Source: an uncultured Acetatifactor sp.
GTDB taxonomy: Bacteria > Bacillota > Clostridia > Lachnospirales > Lachnospiraceae
Length of the DNA stretch: 5,017 nucleotides
Direction: 5' to 3'
Assembly: GCA_947644185.1 (NCBI GenBank)
Contig: CANRZC010000199.1
Coordinates: forward strand, 1 to 5,017
Made by a program: the position numbers and the translations under genes. Positions 1 through 5,017 of the stretch are shown here, piece by piece; the first letter of the stretch is position 1, and every line of letters starts with the position of its first letter. The notes under the pieces are model-generated. The model saw nothing but the letters and a program-made list of their open reading frames with translations. It made no database searches and was not told where the DNA came from.

Positions 1-884
1 TTCACCTTTACATCCCCCAGACCACCCCGCTGGTAATGGGCCTTCAGCTCGTCCAAATTAGCGTAATCCGGCAGGAATCTCTCAAAATGCTCCTCTCTGC
101 AGAATGCATCCAGATAGGTAAATACAGTGTTGCCCTCCAGATGCCCCGGATCGCTGACCTGCAAGTGCAAAGGATCCGTGAACATGCTCATGATTTTGGT
201 CCGCACTTCATCAGCCGAGTCCGCCAGATAGATGCAGTTGCCCAGAGACTTGCTCATTTTGGCCTTGCCGTCTGTGCCCGGGAGTCTGCGTCTGGCTTCA
301 TTCTCCTGTAAGAGGGCCTCCGGTTCCACCAGGACAGGCGCGTACACAGTATTAAATTTGTGCACGATCTCTCTGGTCTGCTCTATCATAGGGAGCTGGT
401 CGTCTCCCACAGGCACTGTAGTAGCCTTAAAAGCCGTGATATCCGCGGCCTGGCTGATGGGATAGGTGAAAAAGCCCACCGGAATGCTGGACTCAAAATT
501 GCGCATCTGAATCTCACTTTTCACCGTAGGGTTGCGCTGTAGCCTGGCCACAGTCACCAGGTCCATGTAATAGAAGGTAAGCTCGCACAGCTCCGGTATC
601 TGAGATTGGATCAGCAAAGTGGACTTCTCCGGGTCCAATCCGCAGGCAATGTAATCCAGCGCTACCTCAATGATGTTCTGACGCACTTTTTCTGGATTCT
701 CGATATTGTCCGTCAGGGCCTGAGCATCCGCTATCATAATGAAGGTCTTCTTATACTGACCGGAATTCTGTAGTTCCACACGCCGCAGCAGAGAGCCAAT
801 ATAATGGCCGATATGCAGCCTGCCTGTGGGGCGATCTCCTGTCAGGATGATTTTGTCAGTTTCTCTTTTTTCCATATTTTCCAT
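1..884 (-). CDS. trpS: Tryptophanyl-tRNA synthetase (TrpS), C-terminus cut off by window edge
   Basis: This cytoplasmic class I aminoacyl-tRNA synthetase charges tRNA-Trp with tryptophan using ATP. The visible 294 residues run without a break into the left edge; the family is usually about 330-340 residues, so some 40 C-terminal residues are missing. The Rossmann-fold signature is GDRPTGRLHIGHY, with HIGH at residues 24-27. The second ATP-binding signature KMSKS is at 209-213, preceded by LPGTDGKA. The VGDDQ motif near 159-163 and the QIPELCELTFYY stretch near 95-106 are also typical. The start is the ATG at 884-882: an AGGAG lies 8 bases upstream, whereas the in-frame ATG at 875 would be 17 bases away. 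The GDRPTG form (rather than GIQPTG) and the ending GGLGDVKV resemble clostridial/Lachnospiraceae TrpS from memory. It lies downstream of the Ca2+ ATPase on the same strand but has its own promoter in the gap. Identification is very secure. Confidence 0.97.
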   Translation of the reverse strand, partial: MENMEKRETDKIILTGDRPTGRLHIGHYIGSLLRRVELQNSGQYKKTFIMIADAQALTDNIENPEKVRQNIIEVALDYIACGLDPEKSTLLIQSQIPELCELTFYYMDLVTVARLQRNPTVKSEIQMRNFESSIPVGFFTYPISQAADITAFKATTVPVGDDQLPMIEQTREIVHKFNTVYAPVLVEPEALLQENEARRRLPGTDGKAKMSKSLGNCIYLADSADEVRTKIMSMFTDPLHLQVSDPGHLEGNTVFTYLDAFCREEHFERFLPDYANLDELKAHYQRGGLGDVKV

Positions 885-905
885 TGTAGTGTCTCCTCGA
901 TCTTA

Positions 906-949
906 GGGCAGCTTATGTCTTTTTCCTGTGTGTCACATATAAGCTTCCC
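906..949 (-). promoter_or_regulatory. Imperfect hairpin in the trpS leader
   Basis: Arms at 906-916 and 939-949 are complementary over 10 of 11 positions: GGG/CCC, one mismatch, then a 7-base AGCTTAT/ATAAGCT stem, with a 22-base loop. An alternative pairing of 910-918 with 935-945 lengthens the inner stem with a two-base bulge. The structure falls inside the predicted trpS 5' untranslated leader, between the promoter and the AGGAG site, and ends about 9 bases before that site. No U-run follows on either strand, so it is not an intrinsic terminator. It could stabilise the mRNA or regulate translation; its role is unknown. Confidence 0.45.
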
Positions 950-983
950 ACTCCATCCGCATATTTTGCTTTGTTTCCCACCT

Positions 984-1012
984 ATCATACCACAACTCTT
1001 TCGGAAAGTCAT
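984..1012 (-). promoter_or_regulatory. Sigma-A-type promoter for trpS
   Basis: Read on the minus strand, a -35 box ATGACT (1012-1007; 4 of 6 matches to TTGACA) is followed by a 17-base spacer and a -10 box TATGAT (989-984; 5 of 6 matches to TATAAT). The spacer ends in TGG, giving an extended -10 (TGnTATGAT). Transcription would begin near 977 and leave a leader of roughly 90 bases before the trpS ATG. The position, just after the ATPase stop codon, fits independent expression of trpS. This was identified by eye only. Confidence 0.65.
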
Positions 1013-1032
1013 TTACTTTCTGAATTCTATTT

Positions 1033-3774
1033 TTATACCCTCCGTCTCCCCAAAAATCCAATGGCCACCAACTCATGAGCCATCATAGGCGCTGCCGCTA
1101 AAATACTCAGCCGCATCCATTCTCTGGCAGACAATGGCGAGGTTCCGAAGGCCTGAATCAAGAAAGGCACCTCCGTCACGGCAAACTGCAGCGCAAATCC
1201 CACCATGCAGGCCAGGATCATAACCTTGTTCTCCAGATGATTCATTTGAAAAATGGACCGCCCAGTATCCCGCATTCCCACCGCATGGAAGAGCTGGGAC
1301 ATTCCAAGCACTGTGAAGGCATAGGTCTGGGCCTTGGCCAGCACAGTGCCGTTTTGCAGAAGCTGTGTCAGATTCCCCAAATTCACTGCCATTCCATTGA
1401 CCCGGAGCAAAGCCCAGGGCAGCATCAAAAAAGCGGTCAGACTTATGGTTCCAATTAAGGCCCCATAAAAGCAGGTGCAGAGAAGTCCGCCTCTGGCAAA
1501 CAGACTCTCCCCGGCCTTTCTGGGGTGCTGGCGCATTAAGCTCTTTCCATCGTTCTTATCCACCCCCAGAGCCAGCGCTGGCAGGGAATCTGTGATCAGA
1601 TTGATCCACAGAATATGGCTGGATTTTAAAGGCGATGCAATCCCCCACAGCACTGCCACAAACATGGTGATGATCTCTCCCAGGTTGGAGGACAGTAGGA
1701 ATATAACCGACTTTCTGATGTTTTCATAGACGCCCCGCCCCTCTTCAATGGCCCGGCGAATGGTGGCAAAATTGTCATCTGTCAGTATCATGTCCGAGGC
1801 CTGCCTGGCCACGTCCGTCCCAGACATTCCCATGGCAATGCCGATATCTGCTTTCTTCAGGGAAGGCGCATCGTTCACCCCGTCTCCCGTCATAGCCACA
1901 ATCTCGCCTCTTTTCTGGAACCCCTCCACAATGCGCACCTTTTGGGCTGGGGATACTCTGGCGAAGACATTTACGTCTCCTATTTTCTCTGCAAATTCTG
2001 TATCTGACAAATGCTCCAGGGTCTCCCCTGTCATGCACTGTTCCTGCCTCTGTACAATGCCCAATTGCCTGCCTATGGCAAAGGCAGTGTCCACATGGTC
2101 TCCTGTGATCATCACAGTTTTTACGCCTGCTCTCTTAAAATCCGCCACTGCCGCTGCAGCCTCCGGCCTGGCAGGATCCCGCATGCCCACCATCCCTAGA
2201 AAAATCAGGTTTTCTTCTGTAGCCATATCCGTGTCAAGCTCCATAGCCACTGCCAGGGTGCGAAGCGCCTCCCCAGACAGCTCCTCCACAGCATCCAAAA
2301 TCTGTCTCCGGTGTCTGTGGCTTAAACTGACAATGCCACTTTGTGTAAAAATCCGATTGCATTTCTTTAGCACCTCATCAGGGGCGCCCTTTGTATAAGA
2401 AACTGCCTGCCCTGAAAAGCTACCTGTAAATTCTGCTGCACGAATCTCTCCCTGTTTACTGTAACGGTGTCCCAAGCCTGCCAAGCTCTTCTCTTTTCTA
2501 TGCAGTGTCGTCATCATCTTCCTGTCCGAGTCAAAGGGCAATTCCCCTAGCCTGGGCATCCGGCGTTCCAGTTCTCCTTTTTTGATGCCGAAGGTCCCAG
2601 CCAGGTCTAACAGTGCCAGCTCTGTGGGATCCCCGGTTCGATTGGCTTTCTCCGCCACAGCGTCATTGCACAGCACCATCCCCTCATAGAAATCTGGGCA
2701 AAATGCCGGACTGCATTCCTCCGCCCTGCGCAAGCTGCCGTCCAGCCAGCATTTTTCCACAGTCATCCGGTTCTGGGTCAGTGTGCCGGTCTTGTCAGAG
2801 CACACCACACTGACAGCGCCTAAAGTCTCCACAGAGGGCAGTCTGCGCACAATTGTATTCACTCTCACCATGCGGGTGACACTTAAAGCCAGACAGATGG
2901 TCACCACAGCAGGAAGCCCTTCAGGCACTGCTGCCACTGCCAAAGAAATAGCTGTGATCAGCATCTCTGGAACATTGCGATGCTGCAGCACCGCAATGGC
3001 GAAAAGAGCCGCACAAAGGAGCAACGACAAGAGACTAAGCACCTTTCCCAGCTCTCCCAGTCTCCTCTGAAGGGGTGTCATCTCCTCTTTACTCTCTGCA
3101 ATCATCCCAGCAATCTGTCCCAGCTGCGTGTCCATGCCGGTGGCTGTCACCAGGCCCTGTCCTCTTCCATAGGTGACAATCGTGGACATGTAGGCCATGT
3201 TGCGCCTGTCTCCCAAGGGCAATTGTCTGCCCTTTTTCCCCAGAAACCCGGCATCCTTTTCTATAGGAAGAGACTCCCCGGTCAGCGCAGATTCCTCTAT
3301 TTTCAGATTTACAGACTGGGTCAGGCGCAGATCTGCCGGCACCTGACAGCCTGCCTCCAGCCACACCAGATCCCCCCGCACCAGCTCTGCTGCGGGAATC
3401 TCCATCCGCTTTCCCTCTCTGATCACAAAGGCTCTGGGGCTTGTGAGCTTCTTTAAGGATTCCAGCGCTTTTTTTGCCTTTCCCTCCTGCAGCATTCCCA
3501 CCGCTGCATTCAGCACCACCACCACGCCGATGATGACAGCATCACTTACCTCCTTCAGCAGCACAGACACCACTGCTGCCACTATCAGCACATAGATCAG
3601 AGGGTCATTTAGCTGTTCCAAAAACGACTCTATAGCCGTCTTCTTCCGTGGCGCCTGCATCTCATTGCGGCCATCTCGCTGCAGCCGCTCTACAGCCTCT
3701 CCTATCTTTAAGCCCTCCTGCAAATCGCTCTTCAATTCCTCTGCTGTCTCCCCAATGCCCCACTGTTCAAACAC
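1033..3774 (-). CDS. P-type Ca2+-transporting ATPase (SERCA/PMCA-like, P2 class)
   Basis: This integral membrane pump uses ATP to move cations, most likely Ca2+, out of the cytosol through an aspartyl-phosphate intermediate. Numbering is from the preferred GTG start (913 residues, normal length). An N-terminal cation-ATPase segment (about 1-55) precedes M1 (59-73) and M2 (77-96). The actuator TGES is at 165-168. M4 carries PEGLP (284-288; E285). The phosphorylation motif DKTGT has the catalytic Asp at 327, the nucleotide-binding KGAPD is at 462-466, and the hinge TGDGVND is at 629-635. M5 carries N697 and E700. M6 carries N725, T728 and D729. M7-M10 fill the remaining hydrophobic stretches to the C-terminus. 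These residues match SERCA Ca2+ site II, and also site I except that M8 has Q827 where I align SERCA's Glu908. No C-terminal calmodulin-like extension is present. An open frame continues upstream to a TTG at 3807 (924 residues), but that codon has no Shine-Dalgarno. The GTG at 3774 has GGGAGG 7 bases upstream. Mn2+ or another cation cannot be excluded. Confidence 0.92.
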   Translation of the reverse strand: MFEQWGIGETAEELKSDLQEGLKIGEAVERLQRDGRNEMQAPRKKTAIESFLEQLNDPLIYVLIVAAVVSVLLKEVSDAVIIGVVVVLNAAVGMLQEGKAKKALESLKKLTSPRAFVIREGKRMEIPAAELVRGDLVWLEAGCQVPADLRLTQSVNLKIEESALTGESLPIEKDAGFLGKKGRQLPLGDRRNMAYMSTIVTYGRGQGLVTATGMDTQLGQIAGMIAESKEEMTPLQRRLGELGKVLSLLSLLLCAALFAIAVLQHRNVPEMLITAISLAVAAVPEGLPAVVTICLALSVTRMVRVNTIVRRLPSVETLGAVSVVCSDKTGTLTQNRMTVEKCWLDGSLRRAEECSPAFCPDFYEGMVLCNDAVAEKANRTGDPTELALLDLAGTFGIKKGELERRMPRLGELPFDSDRKMMTTLHRKEKSLAGLGHRYSKQGEIRAAEFTGSFSGQAVSYTKGAPDEVLKKCNRIFTQSGIVSLSHRHRRQILDAVEELSGEALRTLAVAMELDTDMATEENLIFLGMVGMRDPARPEAAAAVADFKRAGVKTVMITGDHVDTAFAIGRQLGIVQRQEQCMTGETLEHLSDTEFAEKIGDVNVFARVSPAQKVRIVEGFQKRGEIVAMTGDGVNDAPSLKKADIGIAMGMSGTDVARQASDMILTDDNFATIRRAIEEGRGVYENIRKSVIFLLSSNLGEIITMFVAVLWGIASPLKSSHILWINLITDSLPALALGVDKNDGKSLMRQHPRKAGESLFARGGLLCTCFYGALIGTISLTAFLMLPWALLRVNGMAVNLGNLTQLLQNGTVLAKAQTYAFTVLGMSQLFHAVGMRDTGRSIFQMNHLENKVMILACMVGFALQFAVTEVPFLIQAFGTSPLSAREWMRLSILAAAPMMAHELVAIGFLGRRRV

Positions 3775-3781
3775 GCCAAAA

Positions 3782-3787
3782 CCTCCC
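3782..3787 (-). promoter_or_regulatory. Ribosome binding site that sets the ATPase GTG start
   Basis: Minus-strand GGGAGG lies 7 bases before the GTG at 3774-3772. The longer reading from TTG at 3807 would place this site inside the coding sequence and has no comparable purine run ahead of it. A second alternative, the TTG at 3789-3787, has AGGA 8 bases upstream, a weaker match. The site favours a protein beginning MFEQWGIGETAEEL, which resembles the usual N-terminus of Ca2+ ATPases. Confidence 0.7.
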
Positions 3788-3832
3788 AATGCTTGTTTCC
3801 TTTTCAAAGTCTATGCCCACGGAGGGTAAAGT

Positions 3833-3874
3833 ATGTCCAACCTCCAAAATGATGCAAAAATGTTGAAAATTTGA
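3833..3874 (+). CDS. Possible 13-codon leader ORF upstream of the VIT/VWA gene
   Basis: An ATG at 3833 sits 6 bases after GGAGGG (3821-3826) and opens a short frame encoding MSNLQNDAKMLKI, ending at TGA 3872-3874. The stop overlaps the first base of the dyad at 3874-3890. The GGAGG at 3821-3825 could itself pair with CCTCC at 3841-3845. The arrangement recalls a small leader peptide, but I find no convincing plus-strand promoter upstream of 3821, the peptide has no run of regulatory codons, and an ORF this short with a good ribosome binding site can occur by chance. It is listed as a candidate only. Confidence 0.2.
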   Translation: MSNLQNDAKMLKI

Positions 3875-3890
3875 TGCACCTTATGTGCAT
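3874..3890. promoter_or_regulatory. 17-base dyad in the divergent intergenic region, operator-like
   Basis: ATGCAC (3874-3879) and GTGCAT (3885-3890) form a perfect inverted repeat around the 5-base centre CTTAT. A further GATGCA copy lies at 3851-3856, so the GATGCA word occurs twice in direct orientation 22 bases apart. The dyad lies between the divergent ATPase and VIT/VWA genes, 41 bases before the latter's ATG and 100 bases before the ATPase GTG. It could be a repressor or activator site serving one or both genes, or a short RNA hairpin. No specific regulator family is recognised. Confidence 0.4.
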
Positions 3891-3930
3891 TGCTGTTGTA
3901 TGCTGTCTACAGAAATGGAGGTACATTGTG

Positions 3931-5017
3931 ATGAAAAAAAGAAGAAACCTGATTTTACTATTGTCTGCCCTGCTTCTGTTCCTTGGCTATCCCTGCACAG
4001 CCTTTGCTGTGGAAGGAGAGGAGGCAGAGGAGGAAAAAATTGTAGCCCCCTACTTTGTCATCCAAAGTGATGGCGCTGATGTCTCCACCGACTATTTTCC
4101 TTTAAAATCTACTGAGGTGACCACCAATATCAATGGTGTGATTGCAGAGACCTATGTGGTGCAGACCTATGTAAATGAAGGGGATAAACCCATAAATGCC
4201 CAATATGTATTCCCCACCTCCTCCACCGCCACTGTCCACGGCATGAAGATGGAGATCGGAAGCCATGTGGTCACTGCCACCATCAAGGAGAAGGAGGAGG
4301 CAAAGGAAGAATATGAAGAGGCAAAGGAAGAAGGAAAGAGTGCTTCTCTGTTGGAGCAGAAAAGACCCAATGTCTTCACCATGGACGTGGCTAACATCAT
4401 GCCCGGAGACACTGCCCGCATTGAGCTGCACTACACCGAGCTGATCACATCTACGGACAATGAGTATGAATTCATCTTTCCCACTGTAGTAGGGCCCCGC
4501 TACATTGCCCCCCAGGACAGCACTCCCGTGGCAGATGCTGATGTGCCTTCCAAGGAGATATCTGAGGAAGCTACAAAACAGGACAAGGAGGAGCAGAGTG
4601 ATACCGCTGACACTTCTGTAGACAATCCTGCAGAAAGCGGCGATAGCTGGGCGGTCAGCCCTTACCTTCCTGAGGGTGTGATGCCAGACAGTGAGTATCA
4701 TATTACGGTCAATCTTTCCACCGGCGTGCCCATCGCAGATGTGACCTGCAAATCCCATGAAATCCAGGTGGACAAGGAGAACGACTCCCAGGCAAAAATC
4801 ACCCTGGCTAATGCAGAAGATTATGCGGGAAACCGGGACTTTATTCTGAAATACAGGCTTACCAGTGAGTCGGTGGAAAGTGGGCTTGTGCTGACCAGCA
4901 CCGATTCTGAAAATTATTTCTTCCTGACCGTCCAGCCCCCTGAGCGGTTTACGCCAGAAGACATTCCGCCCAGAGAGTATATTTTCGTCCTGGATGTGTC
5001 AGGCTCCATGTATGGCT
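3931..5017 (+). CDS. Secreted VIT and VWA domain protein, C-terminal part beyond window
   Basis: The 362 visible residues run open to the right edge. A Sec signal peptide is clear: KKRRN, a hydrophobic core (about 7-19) and a likely signal peptidase I cut after AFA at residue 26. There is no lipobox. Residues about 55-175 form a VIT (vault/inter-alpha-trypsin inhibitor) domain, shown by AQYVFPTSSTATVHGM, the charged EAKEEYEEAKEEG segment and LLEQKRPNVFTMDVANIMPGD. An acidic, Ser/Thr-rich linker spans about 203-238. After more beta-rich sequence, a VWA domain begins at about 349 (EYIFVLDVSGSM) with the MIDAS DxSxS at D355, S357 and S359. VWA domains with this motif bind Mg2+, Mn2+ or Ca2+ and mediate protein adhesion or assembly. 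The VIT-VWA pairing is that of inter-alpha-trypsin inhibitor heavy chains and several bacterial exported proteins. The start is ATG 3931, 9 bases after GGAGG (3917-3921); GTG at 3928 is an in-frame alternative. The exact function, and any cell-wall anchor, cannot be read here. Confidence 0.92.
   Translation, partial: MKKRRNLILLLSALLLFLGYPCTAFAVEGEEAEEEKIVAPYFVIQSDGADVSTDYFPLKSTEVTTNINGVIAETYVVQTYVNEGDKPINAQYVFPTSSTATVHGMKMEIGSHVVTATIKEKEEAKEEYEEAKEEGKSASLLEQKRPNVFTMDVANIMPGDTARIELHYTELITSTDNEYEFIFPTVVGPRYIAPQDSTPVADADVPSKEISEEATKQDKEEQSDTADTSVDNPAESGDSWAVSPYLPEGVMPDSEYHITVNLSTGVPIADVTCKSHEIQVDKENDSQAKITLANAEDYAGNRDFILKYRLTSESVESGLVLTSTDSENYFFLTVQPPERFTPEDIPPREYIFVLDVSGSMYG
4297..4332 (+). repeat. 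Perfect 15-base direct repeat inside the VIT domain
   Basis: The word GAGGCAAAGGAAGAA occurs at 4297-4311 and again at 4318-4332, in the same reading frame and offset by 21 bases (7 codons). It encodes EAKEE twice (residues 123-127 and 130-134) separated by YE. A charged EAR/EAK-rich helix-like stretch is normal at this point in VIT domains, so the repeat may reflect amino-acid constraint as much as a duplication. Confidence 0.7.

Noticed and set aside
1004..1020. Inverted repeat GAAAGT / ACTTTC as an ATPase terminator
   Set aside because: The stem is only 6 A/T-rich base pairs, no U-run follows on the minus strand, and it overlaps the trpS -35 box.
885..1032. T-box riboswitch upstream of trpS
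   Set aside because: No T-box consensus, specifier stem or terminator/antiterminator pair is visible and the leader is too short for a standard T-box.
1748..2398. 216-codon plus-strand open frame
   Set aside because: It lies antisense to the conserved core of the Ca2+ ATPase (DKTGT to TGDGVND region), has no family resemblance and no clear ribosome binding site; it is a shadow frame.
3821..3860. Promoter for the ATPase (TTTGCA, 17 bases, CATACT on the minus strand)
   Set aside because: Both boxes match only 4 of 6 positions with no extended -10; too weak to list as a feature.
3863..3904. Promoter for the VIT/VWA gene using TTGAAA (3863-3868) or TATGCT (3899-3904)
   Set aside because: TTGAAA is a good -35 and TATGCT a fair -10, but no partner lies at 16-18 bases for either, so no promoter call is supported.
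3985..3999. Lipoprotein signal (Cys22) in the VIT/VWA protein
   Set aside because: Residues before Cys are G-Y-P, which do not fit the lipobox; AFA at residues 24-26 gives a normal signal peptidase I site.
4102..4758. 218-codon minus-strand open frame
   Set aside because: It is antisense to the VIT domain coding sequence, whose plus-strand product is clearly recognisable. Its Gly- and Leu-rich low-complexity product is the complement of the Glu/Lys/Thr codons.

Overview
The window holds three protein genes: two complete or partial genes on the minus strand and one partial gene on the plus strand. Base composition is mixed (roughly half G+C by eye), with strong GGAGG-type ribosome binding sites. 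The tryptophanyl-tRNA synthetase has the GDRPTG...HIGH form that I associate with Clostridia, especially Lachnospiraceae. I therefore infer a Gram-positive gut-type anaerobe of the Bacillota. That assignment rests on recalled protein resemblance, not on a search.

Layout. (1) Positions 1-884, minus strand: N-terminal 294 residues of tryptophanyl-tRNA synthetase (trpS), cut by the left edge. (2) 885-1032: a 148-base gap with a good sigma-A-type promoter for trpS and a leader that can fold into an imperfect hairpin, but no recognisable T-box. (3) 1033-3774, minus strand: a complete P-type Ca2+-transporting ATPase of the SERCA/PMCA type, about 913 residues. It most likely starts at a GTG behind a strong GGGAGG site, not at an upstream TTG. 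(4) 3775-3930: a 156-base divergent intergenic region with a 17-base dyad (6-base arms, 5-base loop) and a possible 13-codon leader ORF. (5) 3931-5017, plus strand: a secreted VIT-plus-VWA domain protein, cut by the right edge just after its DxSxS metal-binding motif.

How the genes relate. trpS is a housekeeping gene with its own promoter. The Ca2+ ATPase and the VIT/VWA protein are transcribed divergently from a shared region. One exports cytosolic Ca2+; the other is an exported protein whose VWA domain should bind a divalent metal through its MIDAS. A joint regulator or shared cation-related role is possible, but this is inference from position only. I see no mobile element, CRISPR array, tRNA, rRNA or clear intrinsic terminator. 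Nothing here amounts to a clearly new system; the points most worth a second look are the divergent region and the VIT/VWA protein.
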